Of a stretch of DNA of 64,000 nucleotides, positions 1 to 8,771 are shown one piece after another. The stretch is from Planctomycetaceae bacterium (GTDB lineage: Bacteria > Planctomycetota > Phycisphaerae > Sedimentisphaerales > UBA12454), in contig JAJFVK010000006.1 in assembly GCA_021371795.1 (NCBI GenBank), positions 87,452 through 151,451 on the forward strand. The letters are read 5' to 3'. Below the pieces are notes generated by a model that worked only from the letters and a program-made list of their open reading frames with translations, was not told the DNA's origin and searched no databases. The first letter of the stretch is position 1, and each line of letters begins with the position of its first letter. A program made the position numbers and the translations under genes.

Positions 1-73
1 AAAACCATAAACCAACCACAGACGCCGGGCAAAGCACCACTTTGCCGAAAGATTATTGAGTCGTCGTATATGA

Positions 74-1258
74 TTATGGCAATGTGCCATAAAGCCAGTA
101 TTCGACAAATTTACCTAAGTCATATAAGTCAACAGAACCGTTCTTATTAAGGTCGGCACCGGAACACCAGTTCGGTTCGGCGCAATCTTGATACATCCAG
201 CGGCTGGCAAAGACGGCGTAATCAACAAAGTCCACATCGCCATCCGCATCAATATCGCCGGGAGTAATCTGAACAAATTCATAAGCACCCATATCAATTT
301 GTCCATAAAGCACACGCAGATTGCCGTCCAAATCAGTCTCACCAGGTTCTGCTTGATAGTTCGGATTGCCGACATTTACGCAAGGGGAAAATTCAGTTAA
401 ATGATAACCACCGGCTGAAAATAATGGATTTTCGTTTATATTTCCCACTCCGGAGTATCCACCCTGCATATTAGAATATGTTACCGTCATAGGCCCATGA
501 ATCAAGGCACTTGCCACATTGCCCCATATGATACAGTTACTCATAGTTGGGCTTACGCCATTGTTGTAGGCACCGCAAATAACAGATTCTCCTTGCATTA
601 TGTTGCCGCTTATGGTGCAGTTCCTTATGTTTGCATTGCTATAAGAATAGTTGTAAATTGCGGCACCGCAACCAATCGTTCCTGTATTATTAAGGATAGC
701 ACAGTTGCTTATAGTCGCACTGCCACCACAATTAAAAATTCCGGCACCCCAGCCTCCCGAATTATTACGGATTATGCACTTATTTATTATTGGACTGCCG
801 TAAGTATTATAAATCCCGCCGCCACAGCCCTCAGGCACCAAATTATCACAGATAATACAATTATTTATGACAGGGTTGCTCGATGAAATGAAAATTCCTC
901 CACCATAGCCGTAGCCTCCTCTTATTGTGATTGCTTCGAGAATCGAATTGCCGCCTTCACCGTAAGTAAAATTGAACCCATTATGCGGCTCATCTTCTGT
1001 GCCGGTGCAATTTATTACACAATCGTTTGGATTGTCGTTCGCCCCCCGAACCGTTATCGCCTTCCCGCTAAAATCAATATCCCGATTGCCATTGCCTATA
1101 TATACCCCCGGTGCAATCACAACCGTATCGCCATTAACGCTCGCATTAATTGCCGCCTGAATAGTGCCGTACTGTGAAGGCACATTGCGAACGGTGGCAA
1201 AAGAAAATGGAGACCAACAATTGATTATAATGGCGATGGCTAAAAGAGTTCGCTTCAC
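74..1258 (-). CDS. secreted parallel beta-helix protein with C-terminal dockerin-type module
   Basis: A 394-residue exported protein. The start is GTG, preceded on the minus strand by a strong GGAGGAG ribosome site about 10 bases away. Residues 1-21 form a signal peptide (MKR, a hydrophobic run, then SFA). Residues about 25-320 are a right-handed parallel beta-helix of the polymorphic-outer-membrane/pectate-lyase type, with repeating NCxIxxN turns such as NCIICDN, KCIIRNN and NCAILNN. Residues about 334-391 hold two calcium-loop repeats (DIDADGDVD and DLNKNGSVD, each followed about 12 residues on by a Trp), the layout of a type I dockerin. The substrate is unknown: beta-helix proteins of this class include polysaccharide lyases and adhesins, and no catalytic residues can be assigned. 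It is probably extracellular or surface-attached. Confidence 0.85.
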   Translation of the reverse strand: MKRTLLAIAIIINCWSPFSFATVRNVPSQYGTIQAAINASVNGDTVVIAPGVYIGNGNRDIDFSGKAITVRGANDNPNDCVINCTGTEDEPHNGFNFTYGEGGNSILEAITIRGGYGYGGGIFISSSNPVINNCIICDNLVPEGCGGGIYNTYGSPIINKCIIRNNSGGWGAGIFNCGGSATISNCAILNNTGTIGCGAAIYNYSYSNANIRNCTISGNIMQGESVICGAYNNGVSPTMSNCIIWGNVASALIHGPMTVTYSNMQGGYSGVGNINENPLFSAGGYHLTEFSPCVNVGNPNYQAEPGETDLDGNLRVLYGQIDMGAYEFVQITPGDIDADGDVDFVDYAVFASRWMYQDCAEPNWCSGADLNKNGSVDLYDLGKFVEYWLYGTLP

Positions 1259-1429
1259 GTTAATCTCTCCTCCGCAATAATAGCAACAAAACCGGACAGA
1301 CCAAAACAGCTACAAAAAAGAATTGCACCAGAATTGTGAGATACGATTGTATTTTTCTTTTCAACATTTGTTAATATTCCCACCGCATCATATAAAAATT
1401 AGTATAAAGCATTTTAATTGAAAGTCAAG

Positions 1430-1525
1430 ATATATTAATTATTATAATTATTAGAATTATTAGGGAATTATTGGGAATTATTAGGGGAATTATTAGGGAC
1501 AGCCACCTATTTTTTTCTGCCGAAA
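1430..1525. repeat. short tandem ATTATTAGGG repeats ending in GGGACAGCCACC
   Basis: Five or so imperfect copies of (GG)GAATTATTAGG run head to tail and end in GGGACAGCCACCTATTTTT. From memory, the GGGACAGCCACC block resembles the ends of REP/Y1-transposase associated palindromes in many environmental bacteria; no transposase gene is present here. The 760-bp spacer 1259-2017 holds this repeat and, further right, a T-tract array, but no convincing gene. Confidence 0.55.
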
Positions 1526-1693
1526 TCAGCGGCATCTGTGTCGGAGTGTAACGCAGACCCCAGAATCTTCAGGAATTTTATTCCTTGAAATTAAAATTCA
1601 GATGGGGTAATCAGCGTTAAAAAAGGGGTCTTGAATTGCAACGTCTTTGTATTGGATACGTTAGCGATTTCGTTTTAAAAAAGCGCAAGCAGC

Positions 1694-1975
1694 ATTTTCA
1701 GTTTTTGCGTATTTTGTCGTTTTTATGTGATTTTACTTCATTTTACTGACAATTTACTGCCGATTTGTGTAAAAGCGTGTTATTCAGTGAGCGTTTTTTT
1801 ACGAACTTGCGCTGAACAATCTTAACGTGCGCAAAATAGGCGATAAATTCCTGCGCAAAAATAAAAAATCGGCGTCTTTTTGAGGTTTTTTGATTTAATT
1901 TCGCGCAATTCAGACTTTTTGACAGTGTTTTTTGAACTGAAAAACGTATCCACAATTTTTAAAAACGGCAATAAT
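1694..1975. other. AT-rich spacer with helically phased T-tracts and GCGCA boxes
   Basis: Runs of 3-5 T centred near 1696, 1704, 1713, 1722, 1732, 1742, 1754 and 1765 recur every 9.8 bp on average, close to one helical turn. Several GCGCA boxes follow, including AATTCCTGCGCA at 1846-1857, which recurs exactly at 37340-37351 in another phased spacer. Phased A/T tracts are known to bend DNA. The biological role here is unknown. A 70-codon minus-strand reading frame in this stretch looks like chance. Confidence 0.6.
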
Positions 1976-2017
1976 CAGTGTGAAAATTTACTTCGCGGTA
2001 TAGTATTTTTTGACAAA

Positions 2018-2485
2018 TCATAGTATCGGTTTTTTTGCCGACATATACAAATCATAGTGGATTTCAAATCTTAATTTGTGTCTGGCTTCCTCTTCGGCCA
2101 TTTCCATAAGCACTTCGCGAAATTCCGGTTCAGTTGTCATAGCATACAACTCCATATAAAATCTGAACGCTTCTTTTTCCTTGTTCATCGCGATAACCAG
2201 TAAATCCCCGCAATCCATTTGCGATACTTTTGATAAATCGACCATAAAATCAAGCGGAGTGCTATTTGAAATTTTTGGACGGTCGCTTACGGTTTTGCCC
2301 AGCTTGAATATTTCAAGCTCAAGATTCGTCTTGTGCACAAGTTCTTCCTCGGCAAATTGTTTGCACATTAAGATGACTTGAGGGTCTTCGGTATATTGCG
2401 ACATGATGTTGTAAAATATATTAGCCTCTGTTTCCCTGTTGACGCCCACCATCAGAATATCGACAATATCTCCAGTATCTGCCAT
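2018..2485 (-). CDS. ferritin-like diiron protein (rubrerythrin-type fold)
   Basis: A 155-residue cytosolic protein with two helical-pair repeats, each offering carboxylate and histidine ligands: ETEA near residue 18 and EEELVH near 45 in the first half, EKEA near 107 and EEEARH near 132 in the second. This E...ExxH duplication is the diiron signature of ferritin-like and rubrerythrin-like proteins. The C-terminal rubredoxin domain of true rubrerythrins is absent. The expected role is iron binding or peroxide detoxification, but the partner is unknown. GGAGAG precedes the ATG. The gene lies 47 bp downstream of pssA on the same strand and may be cotranscribed with it. Confidence 0.75.
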   Translation of the reverse strand: MADTGDIVDILMVGVNRETEANIFYNIMSQYTEDPQVILMCKQFAEEELVHKTNLELEIFKLGKTVSDRPKISNSTPLDFMVDLSKVSQMDCGDLLVIAMNKEKEAFRFYMELYAMTTEPEFREVLMEMAEEEARHKLRFEIHYDLYMSAKKPIL

Positions 2486-2532
2486 TTTAATCTCTCCAAT
2501 AAACCAATAAAAATATCTCTATCGATTTTTAA

Positions 2533-3477
2533 TTACTGGGAAACTGTAACTGCCGATGCGTCTTCTTCGTCTTCCTCTAATTTGCTTTGGGTGGGCTTGC
2601 GGGCTATAATATGGTCGTAAATCCACTTTGTAATGCCGCTCAACGCAAAACTCCAAAATACAATCACCAAAGCACACTCAAAATACCAGACCACTATAAC
2701 GATAATAACCACAGCTTTAATCAAATACCCAAAAGGCTTGCTGCCTTTAAGATACTGATTCACAACGTGCGGATAGCGAATTCTGCTGACCATCATTGTG
2801 CCGGCCAAAAGGGTCGCGAATGGCAGGATATATACCAAAATGGTATGGCAAATCTGCAAATACGGCCGCCAGTTTTCTGCGATTTTCATTGTCATTTCCT
2901 GATTGAGAATAACAAGACTTGCAACCGCACCGGCAGCGGCAGGGCTGGGCAATCCTAAAAAACTCATATGGTGAGATTCGTCGTCTTCGTTTTCGACGTT
3001 GAACCTTGCAAGGCGAATAGCGGCGCAACTGAAATATATCGCGGCCACAAGCAGCAGAAAACGATATATAAAAATATCGATAACAGGATTAAACGATATA
3101 CTTGTTTCGACAACCCGCAGCATAAGAAACGCAGGTGCGATGCCGAAGCTGATTACATCGCAGAGGCTGTCCAACTGACCGCCGAAACTGCTTGTGCTAT
3201 GGCTCAAACGTGCCAGATGCCCGTCGAGCATATCAGCAATCATCGCGAAGAAAATCATATAGCCGGCCATTTTCAAAAATGGAAACTCCGGATGATAAAT
3301 GTCAAGGCCGGAGATGTGGCCGGTTGATGCTTTCGCTGCGAAGATAATCGCCGCAAAACCGCACGCTCCATTAATCAGCGTTACCAGCGATGGCAAAACG
3401 GTAATGTATTTGAGTCGCCTTTTGCTTTTGCGAATATTTTTGTGCGTATGTTCCGAATTATTATTTTGTTCTGTCAT
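2533..3477 (-). CDS. pssA: CDP-diacylglycerol--serine O-phosphatidyltransferase
   Basis: This enzyme makes phosphatidylserine from CDP-diacylglycerol and L-serine at the inner membrane. The CDP-alcohol phosphotransferase motif DGx2ARx8Gx3Dx3D is visible at residues about 84-106 (DGHLAR, then GGQLDSLCD). About eight hydrophobic segments follow, and the C-terminus is a charged, acidic tail. At 314 residues it is longer than minimal family members because of this tail and a basic N-terminus. Its start overlaps the end of psd by 17 bp, so the two consecutive steps to phosphatidylethanolamine are translationally coupled, with psd upstream. Confidence 0.92.
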   Translation of the reverse strand: MTEQNNNSEHTHKNIRKSKRRLKYITVLPSLVTLINGACGFAAIIFAAKASTGHISGLDIYHPEFPFLKMAGYMIFFAMIADMLDGHLARLSHSTSSFGGQLDSLCDVISFGIAPAFLMLRVVETSISFNPVIDIFIYRFLLLVAAIYFSCAAIRLARFNVENEDDESHHMSFLGLPSPAAAGAVASLVILNQEMTMKIAENWRPYLQICHTILVYILPFATLLAGTMMVSRIRYPHVVNQYLKGSKPFGYLIKAVVIIVIVVWYFECALVIVFWSFALSGITKWIYDHIIARKPTQSKLEEDEEDASAVTVSQ

Positions 3478-4171
3478 ACTTAGCCAATATCGTCAAACCT
3501 GCCCGGACTTTGTCGCCTTTTTTCACGAGAAATTTTGCGGTACTTTGAGCCGGCAGGTAAAGTTCCGTTCTTGAACCAAATTTTATCATTCCAAATATCT
3601 GTCCGCCAGCAAATTCCTGACCCTTTTGTGCGGCGCAAACAATTCTCTTTGCGATAGCACCGCTTATCTGTCTGACGTAAATTTTTTCTTTCGGTTCATT
3701 CAGGCGGGTCATCGTTAAGTTATTGCTCTCGTTGAGTTTACCGCAATTAGCGTCCATCGCGTTTATAAAAGCGCCTTTGCGGTAATTTATGTTCTCTATT
3801 CTAACCGCACAGGGCGTTCTGTTCAAATGCACATTAAAAATGCTCAAAAATATGCCGACCCTAATCGCAGGACCGCCCATAACGTCCGGCTCATCAACAA
3901 CTTCCACTTCGGTTATGGTGCCGTCGGCAGGGGAGAGAATTAAATCGTCGCCGAGCGGAATTTCACGCACAGGGTCGCGGAAAAACGACAGCATCCATAC
4001 CAGAACTATCGCGAAAACAATCTCCAGAAACCAGAACAGGCCGACGCTTAAAAACGCCGTGAACATCGACAGCAGCATTGCTAATGCGCATAAGCCCGGA
4101 TAGATGACCACTTGCGGCAAACCGTATTTCGTAATTGGTATTCTCATAAAAATCCTTAAATGCGCGAGCAT
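3461..4171 (-). CDS. psd: phosphatidylserine decarboxylase proenzyme
   Basis: It decarboxylates phosphatidylserine to phosphatidylethanolamine at the membrane. At 236 residues it belongs to the short Psd class, which is cleaved at a Gly-Ser bond to make the pyruvoyl group; the site is FGSRTE near residue 204, where the Ser would become the pyruvate. Two hydrophobic helices occupy residues about 25-65. Other family blocks are LSPADGTI, FLSIFNVHLNR and GAFINA. A second possible start is Met9 (MRIPITKYG). It precedes and overlaps pssA, forming a phospholipid operon. Confidence 0.92.
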   Translation of the reverse strand: MLAHLRIFMRIPITKYGLPQVVIYPGLCALAMLLSMFTAFLSVGLFWFLEIVFAIVLVWMLSFFRDPVREIPLGDDLILSPADGTITEVEVVDEPDVMGGPAIRVGIFLSIFNVHLNRTPCAVRIENINYRKGAFINAMDANCGKLNESNNLTMTRLNEPKEKIYVRQISGAIAKRIVCAAQKGQEFAGGQIFGMIKFGSRTELYLPAQSTAKFLVKKGDKVRAGLTILAKYDRTK

Positions 4172-4255
4172 TATAACCCCGAAGCGACAAAGGCCATAGT
4201 AAAATAATTCAACAACAGCACAGTAAATTGTGTGTCAAACTTGCTTGTATTTGTT

Positions 4256-4425
4256 AAAAAAAAACGCTTAAAAACAGTCTAAAAACCTTAAAAAACACAT
4301 CAAAAGTGCCTCAAAACACCTCAAAAACCGTTAAAAACACCTCAAATCGCTCATTTTTTTAGTCAGTTTTGACCCAAATCGACACTTTTTGACACAAAAA
4401 CGTAAGTAAAACACACAAAAAAGAA
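4256..4425. other. array of about 16 helically phased A/T tracts (predicted curved DNA)
   Basis: Tracts of 3-9 A or T are centred near 4260, 4272, 4283, 4292, 4303, 4314, 4325, 4335, 4345, 4357, 4368, 4377, 4388, 4398, 4409 and 4419. The mean period is 10.6 bp. The first nine are all A on this strand, with units like CAAAAcacct. The array sits in the 640-bp gap between the divergent psd and the exoprotein gene at 4815. The rest of the gap holds a stretch with TTTAGGGTATAG and a dispersed-repeat fragment (CCGCGGATTCCACAGATGAC, about 4634-4653), but no gene. Confidence 0.75.
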
Positions 4426-4814
4426 ATAAATGAGCAGTGAAATGAAGTGAATTAACCTGAAATCGTCTAAAAAATTAAGGACTATGGGTGTCCATAAAAA
4501 AATGTGCAAGTTTTAGCGTAAAGGGTTTAGGGTATAGAGGACAGGGTATAGTAATAACTCCATCCATCAATTTTATGTGGGTATTATACCATAAAACATC
4601 TTGTTTGTCAAGAAAATTACACGAAAAATTTAACCGCGGATTCCACAGATGACACTGATATCCGCCTGCGGCGTACAAGTTTTTTTTCTTGATTATTTGG
4701 GTAAAATAGGTATGATTATAGGTACTTTGTTGACTCATTGAGTGCGAGGAGATGTTTGTAGGCACTCCTTTGCAGTTTATGTTTTCGAGCAAAATGTTTT
4801 TCAAAAGGTGGAAG

Positions 4815-7016
4815 ATGAAGAGATTCACAGCAGTAATATTGGCGGGGGTTATTTTTACAGCAATTGTTTGTGTGTCTTCTGCAAAGGCAGAAACTATCAC
4901 AATCGGCACAGGCGCTTATTCGTGGGAATATCCATTAAATACGAGTTATTATGATGCCCGCACACAGACAATTTATCTTGCCGCTGAAATCGGCTGCGAA
5001 AAAACTCTGAATTCGCTTGCCCTCGATGTTACGACAATACCGGGAGTGGTGATGAATAATTTCACAATAAGGATGAAACATACGAGCCGTTCCGCATACA
5101 GCAGTCTGAAGGCGTGGGAGTCAACGGGTTGGACAGTCGTTTATCAGTCGAACCAGACTGTTTCTACAACAGGCTGGACGACATTCATATTCAGTACGCC
5201 ATTTTATTATGACGGCACGCAAAACCTGATGGTTGATATATCTTTTAATAATAGTTCAGGTCCATATTTAGGCAAGGGCTACTGTCGATATTCAACTCCG
5301 GGCGGTACACGTTCGATATATTATGGCGCGGATAACGACTATGGAGATCCATTAACATGGTCAGGCTACACTTCACCAATACCAAGCAGTACTACCAAGA
5401 TTCCGAACATACGGCTTGACTATGCACCTATGGTAACCGTGCCAAATGTAGTTGGTATGACACGAACGGCGGCAGAATCTGCTATTACATCAGCAGGTCT
5501 TGCCGTTGCCATATCATCGGGATTCAGCGATACAGTACCCGCAGGATATGTTATAAGCCAAGAACCAGTGGCAGACACTTCTGTCGCATCAGGAACATCT
5601 GTAAATATAGTGGTTTCATTGGGTATTAGTATCACTGTTCCCAATGTAGTTGGTCTGGAGCAATCGGCGGCGGAATCCGCCATTACATCAGCAGGTCTTA
5701 CCGTTGCCGTATCGCCGGGATTCAGCGATACAGTACTCGCAGGATATGTTATAAGTCAAAATCCGGCAGCGGGTGCTTCTGTTGCATCGGGAATATCTGT
5801 AAATATAGTGGTTTCATTTGGTACAGCAGGAAGCTACGATTACAGCGGCGGAAGCGGGACAACAGAAGACCCATACAAAATCGCAAATGCAATTGACCTC
5901 CTGGCTTTAGCGGCATACGCTAACGACTATAGCAGGGCTTTCATTCTTGTAAATGATATCAATCTGGCGGGATTTGTTTTTTCTAAAGCTGTTATTGCGC
6001 CTGATATAAATTCTTCTACCACCGGTTTTCAGGGAACTGCCTTTACTGGTGTTTTTGATGGCAATGGCCATTCAATTATTTCACTTAAGATAGATACCGG
6101 CGGAGTAAGCAATAATTATCTTGGCCTGTTCGGAAAACTTGATTCCGGCGGTATCGTAACAAACCTGGGCACAGAAGATGTGAACATTATTGGCGGCGCC
6201 AGTTCTTATATCGGCGTGCTGTGTGGATATAATTCTTCCGGCAGCATCGCGAACTGTTATTCAACAGGCAATGTAAGCGGAACAGAGTATGTCGGCGGGC
6301 TGTGTGGATATAATAACAGCGGCAGCATCAGCAACTGTTATTTGACCGGCACTGTAAGCGGAACAAATCGGGTTGGCGGGCTGTGCGGAACTAATTATCA
6401 CGGCAGCATCACCAACTGTTATTCTACAGGCAATGTGAGCGGAAAAGGGGCTGTCGGTGGGCTGTGCGGAGAGCATTATTCCGGCAGCAGCACCAACTGT
6501 TATTCGACAGGCAATGTAAGTGGAACAAATTCTGTCGGCGGGCTGTGCGGATATAATTCTTCCGGCAGCATCGCGAACTGTTATTCGACAGGCAATGTGA
6601 GCGGAAGCGGTGATTATATCGGGGGGCTGTGCGGATGGAATTATTCTGGCAGTAGCATTAGCGGTAGTTATTTTCTTAATACGGCAGGGCCGAATAATGG
6701 ATATGGTACGCCGCTGACAGATGCGCAGATGAAACAGCGGGCAAGTTTTGTCGGTTGGGATTTTGTAGGTGAAACTGTGAATGGGTCGAATGATGTTTGG
6801 AGAATGTGTATTAACGAAGTTAATTATCCGGGGTTGAGTTGGACATATTCATCGGGCGGAGATTTTGATTGTCCGGATGGCGTTGATATTTATGATTTGG
6901 CTTTCTTGAGCAGTCAGTGGTTATTTGAAGGCGAGTTTATCGCTGATATTGCGGGCGGTGATGATATTGTTGATTTCCTCGACTTCGCAGTATTGGCTGA
7001 AAACTGGATGGAGTGA
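4815..7016 (+). CDS. secreted protein with two PASTA domains, GLUG repeats and dockerin-type C-terminus
   Basis: The start is placed at ATG 4815 because AGGTGGA lies just upstream and a clean signal peptide follows (MKRFTAV..., ending AKA). The open frame extends 21 codons further up without a good start. The mature protein is about 710 residues. It has an N-terminal beta-rich region; two PASTA-like domains at residues about 206-336 (VPNVVGM and VPNVVGL, each with AESAITSAGL); a GLUG region at about 470-612 with six repeats like GGLCGYNSSGSI-NCYSTGNVSG; and a Trp-ended dockerin-type module in the last 50 residues. PASTA domains are best known in kinases and penicillin-binding proteins that sense peptidoglycan, and GLUG repeats in surface adhesins. 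An adhesive surface role is inferred. Confidence 0.8.
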   Translation: MKRFTAVILAGVIFTAIVCVSSAKAETITIGTGAYSWEYPLNTSYYDARTQTIYLAAEIGCEKTLNSLALDVTTIPGVVMNNFTIRMKHTSRSAYSSLKAWESTGWTVVYQSNQTVSTTGWTTFIFSTPFYYDGTQNLMVDISFNNSSGPYLGKGYCRYSTPGGTRSIYYGADNDYGDPLTWSGYTSPIPSSTTKIPNIRLDYAPMVTVPNVVGMTRTAAESAITSAGLAVAISSGFSDTVPAGYVISQEPVADTSVASGTSVNIVVSLGISITVPNVVGLEQSAAESAITSAGLTVAVSPGFSDTVLAGYVISQNPAAGASVASGISVNIVVSFGTAGSYDYSGGSGTTEDPYKIANAIDLLALAAYANDYSRAFILVNDINLAGFVFSKAVIAPDINSSTTGFQGTAFTGVFDGNGHSIISLKIDTGGVSNNYLGLFGKLDSGGIVTNLGTEDVNIIGGASSYIGVLCGYNSSGSIANCYSTGNVSGTEYVGGLCGYNNSGSISNCYLTGTVSGTNRVGGLCGTNYHGSITNCYSTGNVSGKGAVGGLCGEHYSGSSTNCYSTGNVSGTNSVGGLCGYNSSGSIANCYSTGNVSGSGDYIGGLCGWNYSGSSISGSYFLNTAGPNNGYGTPLTDAQMKQRASFVGWDFVGETVNGSNDVWRMCINEVNYPGLSWTYSSGGDFDCPDGVDIYDLAFLSSQWLFEGEFIADIAGGDDIVDFLDFAVLAENWME

Positions 7017-7117
7017 AAATGATTTAATATTTTTTTTGGGAATTTTTGAATTTAAAAGGTCAGACGCGGACAAATTTGAGATTTCAGAATTAAATCCAAA
7101 ATCAAAATTATGCATTC

Positions 7118-7166
7118 GGGCAGACACATAGGTCTGCCCCTACAATACGTTTCCGTTCCGGAAACG
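7118..7166. repeat. two adjacent small palindromes between convergent genes
   Basis: GGGCAGAC/GTCTGCCC (7118-7139) is followed by CCTAC and then CGTTTCCG/CGGAAACG (7148-7166). The first hairpin belongs to the family that reappears inside pabB (29873-29927). The pair lies between the ends of two convergent genes and could also help terminate both, though no T-run follows. Confidence 0.55.
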
Positions 7167-7218
7167 GCTAAACGATGGAATTGTAATTTAAAAATTCACG
7201 CTCAGCGTTCCATGTAAT

Positions 7219-8530
7219 TTATGACTCAATACAGGTATTTCGCTGAATGAAATTTTTCACGTTATCGGCAATCAGACCCTGGCCTTTCATAGCTTCGGTT
7301 CCAAACGCCATCGCGGGACGGAACGGTTTACAGTCTTTTGCCATCGTGATTTTCACATTATCGAAAAGCACATTCTCAATCGGGCTTTCAGGCAGGCCAA
7401 TAAAAACAGATGCCGCGGATTGCGCATTGTTTGCAGTAATGTTTGTAATTTTAATATTTTTTACGTGCGGAGTAGTATTTGTGACCGGCTGGAAATTACG
7501 GTCTGAAAGATACGGAATTTCCTCCGGCTTTGCGCCGCATTCATAATATAGATTCATAACAATCGGACAGCCGACGCCGTTCATTGTGATATTGTTAAGC
7601 GTAATGTTTTCAACTGTGCCGGCTCTGCCGCGACGTGATTTTAGTCTTATGCCTCGGTCTGTGCCGTGGAAAACACAATCTGATATTTCGATGTTGCGAA
7701 TGCCGGCGGCGGTTTCCGAACCCATAACTATGCTGCCGTGGCCGCGAAGCATATTGCAGTTTTTCGCAACGATATTCTCGCACGGTTTATTGACGCGCAG
7801 GCCGTCTTTGCCGATTCCGGATTTTAAGCAAAGGCAATCGTCATTTACATCGAAGTTGTAATCTAAAATATTAACGCCGTTGCAGGAATCGATGTCTAAG
7901 CCGTCGCCGTTGACGCCGGTGTCGGGATTTTGGAATGTTACGTTTTTAATTGTTACGTCTTTGCAATAGAGTATGTGTGTGTTCCAGAAAGGGGAGTTGC
8001 GGGTTGTGAAGCCTTCGAGCAGGACGTTTTGGCAGTTGTTGAATTGAATCAGCGGCGGTCTGAAAAAGAATGAACCGATTCCGCCACCGCCGCAGTCTGA
8101 AAGGTCGATGCCTGTATTGAGTTTCATAAATTCGTTATCCAAAGCGCAAAGCGGTAACGGGTTTTTTATCGCCTTGTTTTAGTTGCTTAAATTTCTCATG
8201 CCAACGTGTGCCGTTGCCATCGATGATTCCATCGCCAGTGATTGAGACATCCTGAAGATTTTCGGCGTAAATGCACGGCGAATAACCGTAACATTCAACG
8301 CCTTCCCAGCGGGATTTAACAGGGCGGAAGTGGGTAAAATCATCTGTGAAAAGGATTATTGCGTCTTTTTCAAGGTGTAAGTTAACTCCTGACCGCAGGC
8401 GAATCTGGCCGGTAAGATATGTACCCGTAGGAACGATAATTTTGGAGTCTTTTGGGATTGCTTTGTTAAAAATGGCTGTGTTATCGGCTTTTCCATCTCC
8501 AACGGCTCCTAAATCTTTGATGTTAATCAT
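7219..8530 (-). pseudogene. glycoside hydrolase family 28 (polygalacturonase-type), split by a frameshift
   Basis: Two consecutive minus-strand frames make up one GH28 protein. Codons 1-131 (8530 down to 8135) start MINIKDLGAVGDGKADNT, the usual N-terminus of this beta-helix family, and stop after VTALRFG. The rest (from about 8142 down to 7219, 307 codons) resumes with EFMKLNTG in another frame. Together they give about 436 residues, a normal GH28 length. All four catalytic motifs lie in the second part: NGDGLDID, NDDCLCLKSG, GHGSIVMGSE and RGIRLKS. GH28 enzymes hydrolyse pectic and related uronides. The break could be a true inactivating shift or a sequencing error. No signal peptide is apparent, so the product would be cytoplasmic. 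Confidence 0.85.
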
Positions 8531-8771
8531 AAATTCCTCCGTGTTTTTTTTTGTTTAGACTGCCTTTATTTATACCTTATATCACATATAAATCCAGTCG
8601 AAATAATAGCAGATACTATTGTTTTCGCATCCTACACAACCCTCCCAAAAGTTATTTTATTGACGAAATTTTCAGGATGTTGATAATGCTGGAGATTTGC
8701 GAAAAAAACGCGAAGTTAAAGGAAAAAAAAGCCGATAAAGGCTTATTAAAGTAACTGTCTTTAAGGAAAAA

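Noticed and set aside
1743-1955. Minus-strand 70-codon frame in the phased spacer
   Set aside because: Low-complexity AT sequence dominated by Phe, Lys and Ser; no ribosome site; better explained by the tract array.
4475-4909. Minus-strand frame of 144 codons over the exoprotein start
   Set aside because: It reads antisense across the signal peptide and the spacer, has no ribosome site, and composition looks random.
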